Shown: positions 36,882 to 45,328 of the stretch, piece after piece
Numbering within the stretch: position 1 is the stretch's first letter
How the letters are laid out: each line of letters opens with the position of its first letter
Origin: Nocardioides renjunii
Lineage (GTDB): Bacteria; Actinomycetota; Actinomycetes; Propionibacteriales; Nocardioidaceae
Direction: 5' to 3'
Assembly: GCF_034661175.1 (NCBI RefSeq)
Contig: NZ_CP141058.1
Span: 62,001 to 126,000 of the forward strand
Length of the DNA: 64,000 nucleotides
Position numbers and translations under genes: made by a program
The notes under the pieces: model-generated
What the model was told of the DNA's origin: nothing
What the model saw: only the letters and a program-made list of their open reading frames with translations
The model's database searches: none

Positions 36882-38282
36882 GTGAGTGGAGTCGCGTGGG
36901 GCACGCCGAGCGCGCGGGGCATCGTGGCGGCCGCGACCCTCGGGTCCGGGCTCACCCTGCTGGACGGCACCGTCGTCAACGTCGCGCTGCGCTCGATGGG
37001 CGAGGACCTCGACGCCTCCCTGGAGCAGCTGCAGTGGATCACCAACGGCTACTTCCTCTCCCTCGCCTCGCTGATCCTGCTGGGCGGGGCGCTCGGCGAC
37101 CGGCTCGGGCGCCGGCGGGTGTTCGTCATCGGCACGGTCTGGTTCGCGCTCGCCTCGCTGCTGTGCGGCATCGCCCCCACCGCGGAGGTGCTGATCATCG
37201 CGCGGGTGCTGCAGGGCGTCGGAGGCGCGCTGCTGACGCCCGGGAGCCTCGCGATGATCCAGGGCGCCTTCCGGGCCGAGGACCGCAGCCGCGCCATCGG
37301 CGCGTGGTCCGGCCTCGGCGGGATCGCCGCGGCCCTGGGCCCCCTGGTCGGCGGGCTGCTCATCGACCACGCGTCGTGGCGCTGGATCTTCCTCATCAAC
37401 CTCCCCCTCGCGGCCCTGACCGTCTGGCTCGCGCAGACGTGGGTGCCCGAGACGCGCGACCCCCGCGCGCAGGGACGCTTCGACGTCACGGGCGCGGCGC
37501 TGGCGTCGCTCTCGCTGGCCGGCGTCACCTGGGCGCTCACCGACGCCGGCGGTCCCATGACGTGGTGGGCGGCCGCGGTCGGCCTGCTCGCGGCGGTGGC
37601 GTTCGTGGTCGTGGAGCGCCGGACGCGGGGACCGATGGTGCCGCTCGGGCTGTTCGGGGACCGCACCTTCAGCGCGGCCAACCTGATGACGCTGCTGGTC
37701 TACGCAGCGCTCGGCGCGATCCTGTTCTTCCTCGTGCTGCAGCTGCAGACCGTCGGGGGCTACAACGCCCTCGAGGCCGGCCTCGCGACCCTGCCGATCA
37801 CCGCCTGCATGCTGCTGCTCGCCGCCCGCGGGGGCGCCCTCGCCGAGCGGATCGGCCCGCGGATCCCGATGACGTTCGGCCCGCTGGTGATGGCCGCCGG
37901 GACGCTCCTGCTCCTGTCCGTCGGCCCCGACGTGGTGTGGTGGCGCGACGTGGCGCCCGGCCTCACGGTGTTCGGCCTGGGCCTGGCGCTGATGGTCGCG
38001 CCGCTCACGGCCACGGTGCTGGCGGCGGCGCCCGACGAGGTGGCCGGCATCGCCAGCGGCATCAACAACGCCGTCGCGCGCGCCGGCTCCCTGCTCGCGG
38101 TCGCCGCGCTGCCGACGGCCGTCGGGCTCGCCGGTGACGACTACCGCGACGCGGCGCAGCTCGACCCGGCGTACGGCACGGCGATGGTGGCCTGCGCGGC
38201 GCTGCTCGCCATCGGCGGGGTGATCTCCTGGTTCGCGATCCCGCACCGGGTGCGACCGCTGCCCGCTTCGGAGACTGCCTAG
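36882..38282 (+). CDS. DHA2-type MFS drug/solute exporter
   Basis: Fourteen-helix major facilitator of 466 aa. Motif C-like and A-like features are LDGTVVNVALRSMGEDLDAS (the LDxTVVNVAL signature of the EmrB/QacA group), GGALGDRLGRRRVF, ARVLQGVGGALLTPGSLAMIQ and GPLVGGLLIDHASWRWIFLINLPLA. The substrate is unknown. The GTG start lies 18 bp from the start of the diverging diiron gene, so their promoters must overlap or the transcripts are leaderless. The M15 peptidase gene follows after 9 bp. Confidence 0.9.
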   Translation: MSGVAWGTPSARGIVAAATLGSGLTLLDGTVVNVALRSMGEDLDASLEQLQWITNGYFLSLASLILLGGALGDRLGRRRVFVIGTVWFALASLLCGIAPTAEVLIIARVLQGVGGALLTPGSLAMIQGAFRAEDRSRAIGAWSGLGGIAAALGPLVGGLLIDHASWRWIFLINLPLAALTVWLAQTWVPETRDPRAQGRFDVTGAALASLSLAGVTWALTDAGGPMTWWAAAVGLLAAVAFVVVERRTRGPMVPLGLFGDRTFSAANLMTLLVYAALGAILFFLVLQLQTVGGYNALEAGLATLPITACMLLLAARGGALAERIGPRIPMTFGPLVMAAGTLLLLSVGPDVVWWRDVAPGLTVFGLGLALMVAPLTATVLAAAPDEVAGIASGINNAVARAGSLLAVAALPTAVGLAGDDYRDAAQLDPAYGTAMVACAALLAIGGVISWFAIPHRVRPLPASETA

Positions 38283-38291
38283 GCTCGTCGC

Positions 38292-39590
38292 ATGCGCGTA
38301 CGACGCCGAGCCGGGCGGGCCGGGCGGGCCGGGCGGGCCGGGGTGGCAGCTGCTGCCCTGACCCTGCTGCTCGGCGCGTGCAGCGGGACCGGCGCCTCCG
38401 ACGGGTCGGCCGGGTCCGACGGGTCCGACGGGTCGGACCCCGGCTCGGCGTCGGGGTCGGCGTCGGGCTCGGCGTCCCCGTCCCCGACGGGCGAGGCGAC
38501 CGCGACCTCCTCGACGCCCGTGGTGCCCGTGGCCGACCCCGAGCACGCGGTCGACCCGCCGGGCGAGCGCGAGGGCCGGCTGTGGAGCGCCGACGTCCTG
38601 GTCCAGTGGGACAAGCCCCTCGACGACGCGCTCGTGAGGCGGATCAACCGGCTCCGGGGCGTGGCCCGCACCGAGCGCATCGGCCTCGGGCAGGTGAGCC
38701 TGGAGAACCGGGTGCTCACGGTGGCCGCGGTGGACCCCGGCGACTACCGTCACTTCACCCGCGCCGAGGTCGCCGACCTCCAGGAGGCGTGGGACCGCGT
38801 CGCCGGTGGCGAGATGGCGATCGACGAGTCGGTGGCCAAGCGGCTCGCCGACCGCGACGGGATGATCCGGCTGGGCACCGACGCCGACGCGCCCCGCCTG
38901 CACGTGGGCGCGTACACGCCGCAGATCCCCACCATCGACATGGTGGTCAACACCGCGTGGGCCGAGGACATCGAGATGGCCTCCGGCAACGGCCTGCTGA
39001 TCTCCACCGACGGCGCCGCGCCGGCCACCATCCGGACGCCCCTGCAGCGGCTCGTGGGCAAGGACGCGTCGGTGCAGATGCTCGACGTGGCGTCGCGCAT
39101 CGGGCTCGACCCCGACGCCCGGCTGACGGCGGTCCCGACCGGCGACACCCTCGGCAGCCTGGTCGGCACCTACCGCTACCGCGTGCTCGGCGGCGGTCGG
39201 ATCGCGCCGGAGGAGTCGTGGGTGGCGGCCAACATCCGCACCGAGGCGGTGCCGATCCTCGGCACCGTGACCTGCCACAGGGACCTGTTCCCGCAGCTGC
39301 GCGCGGCGCTGCTCGAGGTGCAGCAGCGCGGGCTCGCCGACGAGATCGACCCCGGCCAGTACGCCGGCTGCTTCTACCCCCGCTTCATCGCCGACACCAC
39401 GACGCTCTCCAACCACGCCTTCGGCCTCGCCCTCGACCTCAACGTGTCGGGCAACCAGCGCGGCTCCGTCGGCGAGATCGACCGCGACGTGGTGGCGATC
39501 TTCAAGACCTGGGGCTTCGCGTGGGGCGGCGACTGGCGCTGGACCGACCCCATGCACTTCGAGCTGAGCGAGGTCCGGGCCGTCCGCTGA
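38292..39590 (+). CDS. M15-family (VanY-like) D-Ala-D-Ala carboxypeptidase lipoprotein
   Basis: Predicted zinc peptidase acting on peptidoglycan stem peptides, 432 aa. It has an Arg/Gly-rich start, a hydrophobic stretch and an LLGAC lipobox (Cys at about 34), then a Gly/Ser/Asp repeat linker. A middle domain of about 200 residues (LVQWDKPLDDALVRRINRLRGV onward) is not recognised. The C-terminal M15 domain has the zinc ligands in SNHAFGLALDLN (His and Asp) and DPMHFEL (His), with catalytic-type spacing. It is only 9 bp after the DHA2 gene and probably co-transcribed. Confidence 0.85.
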   Translation: MRVRRRAGRAGRAGRAGVAAAALTLLLGACSGTGASDGSAGSDGSDGSDPGSASGSASGSASPSPTGEATATSSTPVVPVADPEHAVDPPGEREGRLWSADVLVQWDKPLDDALVRRINRLRGVARTERIGLGQVSLENRVLTVAAVDPGDYRHFTRAEVADLQEAWDRVAGGEMAIDESVAKRLADRDGMIRLGTDADAPRLHVGAYTPQIPTIDMVVNTAWAEDIEMASGNGLLISTDGAAPATIRTPLQRLVGKDASVQMLDVASRIGLDPDARLTAVPTGDTLGSLVGTYRYRVLGGGRIAPEESWVAANIRTEAVPILGTVTCHRDLFPQLRAALLEVQQRGLADEIDPGQYAGCFYPRFIADTTTLSNHAFGLALDLNVSGNQRGSVGEIDRDVVAIFKTWGFAWGGDWRWTDPMHFELSEVRAVR

Positions 39591-39622
39591 GGCGGTGCTT
39601 CGCACCCGAGTTGCGTACTTCG

Positions 39623-39677
39623 AGGTGGAGATCTCCACCTGCAAGCCCGGTGGTCCCCGGATATCCGGTGACTCCAG
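39623..39677. repeat. Intergenic palindrome and dispersed 32-bp repeat, copy B
   Basis: Positions 39623-39640 form an exact 18-bp palindrome, AGGTGGAGATCTCCACCT. Then 39646-39677 is the reverse complement of the repeat at 10907-10938 with one mismatch. After it, 39676-39740 is a low-complexity run of CCAGCC(A/G)CCCGC-type units. Together they fill the 177-bp gap between the M15 peptidase and quinone reductase genes. Part could serve as a terminator for the peptidase gene. Confidence 0.75.
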
Positions 39678-39767
39678 CCACCCGCCAGCCGCCCGCCAGC
39701 CGCCCTCCAGCCACCCGCCAGCCGGACTCCAGCACCCCCGACCCCACCGCCTCACTACCCTCACCCC

Positions 39768-40745
39768 ATGCGCGCAGTCCAGGTCGTCACGCCCACCGGT
39801 CCCGCCGACGTCGAGGTCCGCGAGGTCGACGCGCCCGTCCCCGGCCACGGCGACGTGCTCGTCGAGGTGCACAGCGTCGGGGTGGCGTTCCCCGACCTGC
39901 TGCTCAGCCGCGGGGAGTACCAGCTCAAGCCCGAGCCGCCCTTCACCCTCGGCGTCGACTTCGCCGGCGTGGTCCTCGACCCCGGCTCGCCGGAGTCGAG
40001 CGGCTTCACCGTCGGCCAGCGCGTGGCGGGCGTCAACCTCCACGGCGGCGCGGCCGAGCAGGTCGCCAACCCGGCGATCTTCACCTTCGCGCTGCCCGAC
40101 GAGCTGTCGTACGACGAGGGCGCGGCGCTGCCGATGAACTACCTCACCGCCCTCTTCGCGCTCGAGGAGCGCGGGGGCCTGCGCAGTCGCGAGACGGTCC
40201 TCGTGCACGGCGCGGCGGGCGGTGTCGGGACCGCGACCCTCCAGGTGGCCAAGGGCCTCGGCGCGCGCACCATCGCCGTGGTCAGCACCGAGGAGAAGGC
40301 GGACTTCGCCCGGGCGGCCGGCGCCGACGAGACGATCGTCGGCCCCGACTTCAAGGACGCGGTCAAGGAGCTGACCGGCGGCAAGGGCGTCGACGTCGTG
40401 CTGGACGTGGTCGGCGGCGCCGCGTTCACCGACTCGCTGCGCTGCCTGGCCGAGCAGGGCCGCGTGCTCGTCGTCGGCTTCGCCGCCGGCCAGGGCATCC
40501 CCGAGGTCAAGGTCAACCGGCTGCTGCTGGGCAACACCGACGTCCGCGGCGTCGGCTGGGGTGCCTACGCGATGACCCGCCCCGGCTACATGCAGCGGCA
40601 GTGGCACCGCCTCGCGCCGATGATCGAGGCCGGCACGGTCCGGCCGCCGATCGGCGCGACGTACGAGCTCGCCGACTTCGGGCGGGCGCTCGTCGACATG
40701 GACGAGCGCCGCACCCTCGGCAAGTCGGTCGTGCGCGTGCGCTGA
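39768..40745 (+). CDS. NADPH:quinone oxidoreductase family protein (zinc-free MDR)
   Basis: Medium-chain dehydrogenase/reductase of 325 aa in the quinone oxidoreductase (zeta-crystallin-like) group. It has FTLGVDFAGVVLD, the Rossmann VLVHGAAGGVGTATLQVAKGLGARTIAVVS (AAGGVG) and DVVLDVVGGAAFTDSLRCLAEQGRVLVVGFAAG. The zinc-binding cysteines of alcohol dehydrogenases are missing. It uses NADPH to reduce quinones or enones; the precise substrate is not known. Monocistronic, convergent with the following minus-strand gene. Confidence 0.9.
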   Translation: MRAVQVVTPTGPADVEVREVDAPVPGHGDVLVEVHSVGVAFPDLLLSRGEYQLKPEPPFTLGVDFAGVVLDPGSPESSGFTVGQRVAGVNLHGGAAEQVANPAIFTFALPDELSYDEGAALPMNYLTALFALEERGGLRSRETVLVHGAAGGVGTATLQVAKGLGARTIAVVSTEEKADFARAAGADETIVGPDFKDAVKELTGGKGVDVVLDVVGGAAFTDSLRCLAEQGRVLVVGFAAGQGIPEVKVNRLLLGNTDVRGVGWGAYAMTRPGYMQRQWHRLAPMIEAGTVRPPIGATYELADFGRALVDMDERRTLGKSVVRVR

Positions 40746-40768
40746 GCCCGGCCGGCCCGGGCGCCTGC

Positions 40769-42250
40769 CTACCGCTTGACCTTCACCACGTCCCTGCCGC
40801 TGCCGTAGCCGTCCTCGACGGCGACGAAGGACACCTTGCCCGCCCTGCGGGGCGTCACCCGCATGGTGCACCGGCCCCTGGCGTTCGTCGTGCACGAGTC
40901 CCCGCCGCCCGTCACCCTGGCACCCTTCACCGCGTCACCGGCGTCGGTCACCTTCACCCTGACCGATCCCGTCCGGCTCCGCCGGAGCCCGCCCGAGGCA
41001 GACAGCGAGAGGCCCGGCTCGACCGTCCGCAGCGAGACCCGCCGCGTGGTGACGTCGTTGACCAGCACGGTGCCCTGGTCCAACGAGGCGTCCACGGCGA
41101 TCCGCCAGAGGTCCGCGCCCGAGCCGGGTCGGCCGAGGCTCTGCACCGCACCGAAGCCGAGGCCGCTGGGACCCGAGCGAGCGGCGTGGACCTCGTCGGA
41201 CCCGTCCACCCACGCGAGCCAGAGGCGCCCGGTGCTTCCCGTGTCGAGCGCGACCTGGTCGACGTCGTCCGACCGGATCCTCCGGACGCCGCCACCGACC
41301 TGCCACACCGAGACAGCGTCGGCGGTGGGATAGCCGGTCTTGTAGGCGACGACGACGCCGCCACCGGGCCGGGCCACCGCCGCGACCGTCTGGTCGGGGT
41401 TGAGCGAGCTGCCGCCGGTCGTCGATCCCGGCGCCTTCAGCACCGGCCCGGGCGTGGGGTGGACCTGCTGGGCGAAGATCCCCTCGGACGCCTCGCTGGC
41501 ACCGTCGACGTACGTCACCATCCACACGGTGTCGCCGCTGTTCACGAGCTGGGTGTGCCAGTAGTAGCCGCCCGCACCGGCGCTCGCGACGCCGTCCGGC
41601 GCCGCGGCCGAGGCGGTGGCCGGGTCGGTCGTGTCGATCGTGCCGACGCGGTAGTGGGTCTCTCTGTTGAGCGACGCCGCGGTCACCGCGGTGCCGTCGG
41701 ACAGCGTCGTGGCGCCGGTGCCGTAGCCGGAGTAGGCGTAGTCGAAGCGGGTCAGCGCGCGCGGCTGCAGGCTCCAGGCGGACCCGGACGCGTCGCTCAC
41801 CGTGTCGTAGGCGTGGCCCTGCGAGTAGAAGTTGGCGGTGTCGGTGTCCTGCAGGCCGCTGAACACCAGTCGCAGGCCCCCCGTCGGCGTCCGCAGCAGC
41901 TTGGGGTTGTGCACGAGCGTCGCCCAGGTACCCACCGGCTTGCTGCGGGCGAGGACCGACCCGGAGGCGGCGATCGCGGCGTGCTCGAGCTCGTCGGCCG
42001 ACCCCACGTCCTGCTGGTAGACCGCGTGCAGCACCCCGTCCGCGGTGCGCGCGAGGGTGATCTCGGAGAGCGTGTCGACCGCGCCCGAGGAGACGGTCCG
42101 CCAGCCGCCCGTCACCCTCGCATCGGGCGTACGACGGTCGGCTGCCGCGTCGGCGGCCCCGAGGGCGGGTGACAGGGCGGCGGGTGACAGGGCGGCGGCT
42201 GCGAGCCCGCCGGAGGTGAGCAGCGCGAGCGCGCGGGTGCGTGTGGACAT
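40769..42250 (-). CDS. Secreted protein of unknown function, probable beta-propeller with Ig-like tail
   Basis: Exported 493-aa protein with a signal peptide (RALALLTSGGLAAAALSPAALSPALGAADA). The body has repeated WAT-, VWMVTYVDG-, GRLWLAWVDG-like aromatic strands typical of sialidase/neuraminidase-style beta-propellers, but no Asp-box or catalytic Arg triad I can point to. The last 90 residues (SLSASGGLRRSRTGSVRVKVTDAG, then KGARVTGGGDSCTTNARGR and a VTPRRAGKVSFVAVEDGYG segment) look like a bacterial Ig-like domain with one disulfide. The ATG at 42250 has GGGAGGAA upstream. Convergent with the quinone reductase and divergent from the M13 peptidase gene. Confidence 0.72.
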   Translation of the reverse strand: MSTRTRALALLTSGGLAAAALSPAALSPALGAADAAADRRTPDARVTGGWRTVSSGAVDTLSEITLARTADGVLHAVYQQDVGSADELEHAAIAASGSVLARSKPVGTWATLVHNPKLLRTPTGGLRLVFSGLQDTDTANFYSQGHAYDTVSDASGSAWSLQPRALTRFDYAYSGYGTGATTLSDGTAVTAASLNRETHYRVGTIDTTDPATASAAAPDGVASAGAGGYYWHTQLVNSGDTVWMVTYVDGASEASEGIFAQQVHPTPGPVLKAPGSTTGGSSLNPDQTVAAVARPGGGVVVAYKTGYPTADAVSVWQVGGGVRRIRSDDVDQVALDTGSTGRLWLAWVDGSDEVHAARSGPSGLGFGAVQSLGRPGSGADLWRIAVDASLDQGTVLVNDVTTRRVSLRTVEPGLSLSASGGLRRSRTGSVRVKVTDAGDAVKGARVTGGGDSCTTNARGRCTMRVTPRRAGKVSFVAVEDGYGSGRDVVKVKR

Positions 42251-42397
42251 GGGTTCCTCCCCCGATGAGTGGTGGTCCTGAGTCCACCCTCGCCGCGCCG
42301 CTCGGGCTTGCCACGGGTGCAGGCTCCCGGTCTGGACGGGACACTGCCCCGGGTGCGTGGGTGAAGGGGCTGGGCGGACGGGGTTAGGGTCGGGCGC

Positions 42398-44341
42398 GTG
42401 ACGATCCTCGACGCCGCCCGCGAGGGCATGAACCCCGACATCCGCCCCCAGGACGACCTCTTCGGCCACGTCAACGGCCACTGGCTGGACGAGACCGAGA
42501 TTCCGTCCGACAAGTCGAGCTGGGGCGCGTTCATCGCGCTCGCGGACGCTGCCGAGGAGCACGTGCGCGACATCATCACCGAGCTCGCCGACCGTCCCGC
42601 CGACGGGCTCGACGAGGACGAGCGCAAGATCGGCGACCTGTTCGCCTCCTTCATGGACACCGAGACCATCGCCGCCAAGGGCCTGGACCCCGTCCGCGGC
42701 CTGCTCGACCGAGCGCACCGCATCAGCGACCTCACCGACCTCGCGGCCTTCTTCGGCATGTTCGAGCGCATCGGCGGCGGCGGCCTGTTCGGGTCCTACA
42801 TCACCCCCGACCGCGTCGACGCCTCGCGCAACATCGTCTACCTCGCCCAGGGCGGGCTCGGGCTGCCCGACGAGTCCTACTACCGCGACGACAAGTTCGC
42901 CGACATCCGCGCCAAGTACGTCGACTACCTGACGACGCTGCTCACCCTCAGCGAGCACCCCGACCCGTCGACCGCGGCGGCCGCCGTCCTGGCCTACGAG
43001 ACCCGGCTGGCCGAGGGCCACTGGGAGGCCGCCGAGACGCGCGACGTCCAGAAGACCACCAACCACAAGAGCCTCGACGAGCTCCGCGAGCTGTGCCCCG
43101 CCTTCGACTGGGTCACCTACGTCACCGGCCTCGGCGGCACCGAGGAGACGCTGCGGACCTCGATCGTGATGCAGCCCGACTTCTTCTCCCACCTGTCCAC
43201 GGTGCTCGAGGAGACCCCGATCGAGACGTGGCGCGACATCGTCCACGTCCGCGTCGTGCGCAGCTCCGCGGCCTACCTCCCCGACGAGTTCGTGCAGGCC
43301 AACTTCGACTTCTACGGCCGCACCCTCAACGGCACCCCGGAGCTGCGCGCCCGCTGGAAGCGCGGCGTCGACTTCGTGGAGGGCGCCATCGGCGAGGCCG
43401 TCGGCCGCGTCTACGTCGAGCGCCACTTCCCGCCCCGCTCGAAGCAGATGATGGACGAGCTCGTCGCCAACCTCGTCACCGCCTACCGCCGCTCCATCGA
43501 GGCGCTGGACTGGATGGGCGAGGACACCAAGCAGAAGGCGTACGACAAGCTCGACCGCTTCTACCCCAAGATCGGCTACCCGACGGAGTTCCGCGACTAC
43601 TCCGCCCTCGTGATCAGTGCCGACGACCTGCTCGGCAACGTGGCGTCCGCGTCGGCGTTCGAGACCGACCGGCAGCTCGAGAAGGTCGGCCAGCCCGTCG
43701 ACCGCGACGAGTGGCTGATGCTGCCCCAGACGGTCAACGCCTACTACCACCCGGGCACCAACGAGATCTGCTTCCCCGCCGCGATCCTGCAGCCGCCGTT
43801 CTTCAGCCCCGACGCCGAGGAGGCCGAGAACTACGGCGGCATCGGCGCGGTCATCGGCCACGAGATCGGCCACGGTTTCGACGACCAGGGCGCGCAGTAC
43901 GACGGCGACGGCAACCTGCACGACTGGTGGACCGCCGACGACAAGTCGGCCTTCGAGGCCAAGTCGCAGGCGCTGATCGCGCAGTACGACGCCTTCGAGC
44001 CGCGCAACCTGCCCGGCGAGCACGTCAACGGCAGCCTCACCGTCGGCGAGAACATCGGCGACCTCGGCGGCCTGACCATCGCCCACAAGGCGTTCATGAT
44101 CAGCCGGGGCGGCGAGGCCTCGGTCGAGGACCGCCGCACGCTGTTCCTCAACTGGGCCCACGTGTGGCGCACCAAGCGCCGCAAGGAGCAGGAGCTGCAG
44201 TACCTCACCATCGACCCCCACAGCCCGGCCGAGTTCCGCGCCAACATCGTGCGCAACCTCGACGAGTACCACGAGGTGTTCGAGACCCAGCCCGGCGACG
44301 GGCTGTGGCTGGAGCCGGAGGGGCGCGTCCGGATCTGGTGA
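42398..44341 (+). CDS. M13-family zinc metallopeptidase (PepO/neprilysin-like)
   Basis: Oligopeptidase of 647 aa, full length for the family, without a signal peptide and therefore cytosolic (other bacterial PepO enzymes are also often unexported). Peptidase_M13_N covers about 15-400 (start NPDIRPQDDLFGHVNGHWLDETEIP) and the M13 catalytic domain about 440-647: VNAYYHPGTNEICFPAAILQPPFF, then HEIGH (488-492, zinc ligands and Glu489), and ENIGDLGG (Glu551, third ligand; Asp555). It ends in VRIW, the C-terminal tryptophan typical of M13 enzymes. The GTG start lies 147 bp from the diverging gene; a TAGGGT-like -10 box a few bases upstream would make the mRNA nearly leaderless. Confidence 0.93.
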   Translation: MTILDAAREGMNPDIRPQDDLFGHVNGHWLDETEIPSDKSSWGAFIALADAAEEHVRDIITELADRPADGLDEDERKIGDLFASFMDTETIAAKGLDPVRGLLDRAHRISDLTDLAAFFGMFERIGGGGLFGSYITPDRVDASRNIVYLAQGGLGLPDESYYRDDKFADIRAKYVDYLTTLLTLSEHPDPSTAAAAVLAYETRLAEGHWEAAETRDVQKTTNHKSLDELRELCPAFDWVTYVTGLGGTEETLRTSIVMQPDFFSHLSTVLEETPIETWRDIVHVRVVRSSAAYLPDEFVQANFDFYGRTLNGTPELRARWKRGVDFVEGAIGEAVGRVYVERHFPPRSKQMMDELVANLVTAYRRSIEALDWMGEDTKQKAYDKLDRFYPKIGYPTEFRDYSALVISADDLLGNVASASAFETDRQLEKVGQPVDRDEWLMLPQTVNAYYHPGTNEICFPAAILQPPFFSPDAEEAENYGGIGAVIGHEIGHGFDDQGAQYDGDGNLHDWWTADDKSAFEAKSQALIAQYDAFEPRNLPGEHVNGSLTVGENIGDLGGLTIAHKAFMISRGGEASVEDRRTLFLNWAHVWRTKRRKEQELQYLTIDPHSPAEFRANIVRNLDEYHEVFETQPGDGLWLEPEGRVRIW

Positions 44342-44405
44342 CGGAGGGCGGCGCCACCGCCCGTCGCGGCGCCGATTTCCGCCAACCGGCGCCACAGGCG
44401 GTTGA

Positions 44406-45209
44406 ATGGGCGCCGTGACGCTGCCGGGGCACGACCAGTCCAGCTATCGGCTCCGCCTGGAGTGGGGACCGACGGGCGCGGAGGCGGTCCCGGCCGACTA
44501 TGCCGTCGTGGTCGACGTGCTGTCGTTCACCACCACGCTCAACGTCGCGGTCGAGCGGGGCATCGAGGTGTTCCCGTTCCGGTGGCGCGACTCCCGCGCC
44601 GCGGAGCACGCCGTACGACACGGCGCGACTCTCGCGGTCGGCCGGTTCGAGGCGCTGTCGCGCGGCGACGCGCGCCACGTCTCGCTCTCCCCGGCCAGCC
44701 TGTCGGAGGTCGAGGGCGTCCAGCGCCTGGTCCTGCCCTCGCCCAACGGCTCGAGCATCGCCTTCGCCCTCGCGGCCTCCGGTGCGCAGGTCGTGGGCGC
44801 GTGCCTGCGCAACGCCGGCGCGGTGGCCCGGTGGCTGGCGCCCAAGGTGTCCGACGGCGCCAGCGTGGTCGTCGTACCCGCGGGCGAGCGGTGGTACGAC
44901 GACACGCTCCGGCCCGCGGTGGAGGACCTGTGGGGAGCGGGTGCGGTCCTCGCGGCGCTCGACGCGGAGGCCGAGGCCGGTGCCAGCCCCGAGGCGCGGA
45001 TGGCCATGGCGGCCTGGGAGGCCGCGCTGCTGCCGCTGGACCTGCTGCAGTGCGCGAGCGGACGGGAGCTCGCCGAGGCCGGCTTCGAGGCCGACGTCGA
45101 GATCGCGGCGCAGCACGACGCCAGCGAGGTCGTGCCCGTGCTGGTCGGCGAGTCGTTCCGCGACGCCACCGAGCTGGACCCGCCCACCCCGCGCCTGCGC
45201 CGGATCTAG
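44406..45209 (+). CDS. ComB-like 2-phosphosulfolactate phosphatase family protein
   Basis: Mg-dependent acid phosphatase family of 267 aa; ComB makes sulfolactate in coenzyme M synthesis in methanogens, a pathway not expected here. Family motifs are VVVDVLSFTTTLNVAVERGIEVFPF at the N-terminus (DVLSFTTT), VLPSPNGSSIAFALA (LPSPNGS), VVGACLRNAGAVARWL (ACLRN) and VVVVPAGERWYDDTLRPAVEDLWGAGAVLAAL (PAGERW--D--LRPAVED--GAG). These are strong matches, but the actual substrate in Actinobacteria is unknown. The ATG at 44406 or the GTG at 44415 could be the start. It is 64 bp after the M13 gene and might share its transcript. Confidence 0.85.
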   Translation: MGAVTLPGHDQSSYRLRLEWGPTGAEAVPADYAVVVDVLSFTTTLNVAVERGIEVFPFRWRDSRAAEHAVRHGATLAVGRFEALSRGDARHVSLSPASLSEVEGVQRLVLPSPNGSSIAFALAASGAQVVGACLRNAGAVARWLAPKVSDGASVVVVPAGERWYDDTLRPAVEDLWGAGAVLAALDAEAEAGASPEARMAMAAWEAALLPLDLLQCASGRELAEAGFEADVEIAAQHDASEVVPVLVGESFRDATELDPPTPRLRRI

Positions 45210-45287
45210 CCTCAGACGGCGCCTTCCCGTCACGGAGGGCCGCACGTCGGGAGGGTGTCGACCGTCGGTGGGGAGCCCTAGTGTGAC

Positions 45288-45311
45288 GGTGACCACACTC
45301 GGGTGGTCACC
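45288..45311 (+). promoter_or_regulatory. Inverted repeat ahead of the SGNH esterase gene
   Basis: GGTGACCAC and GTGGTCACC form a perfect 9-bp inverted repeat with a six-base loop, starting 4 bp after a TAGTGT -10-like box (45279-45284) and ending six bases before the GGAGG ribosome binding site. It may be an operator or a 5' UTR hairpin. Confidence 0.5.
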
Positions 45312-45328
45312 TGTCTCGGAGGTCCTCG

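Noticed and set aside
39676..39740. CRISPR-like run of CCAGCC(A/G)CCCGC units
   Set aside because: The units are short, directly abutting and low-complexity, with no unique spacers of regular length and no cas genes in the window.
40769..42250. Secreted sialidase call for the propeller-like protein
   Set aside because: No Asp-boxes, Arg triad or catalytic Tyr/Glu could be identified, so only the fold-level suggestion was kept.
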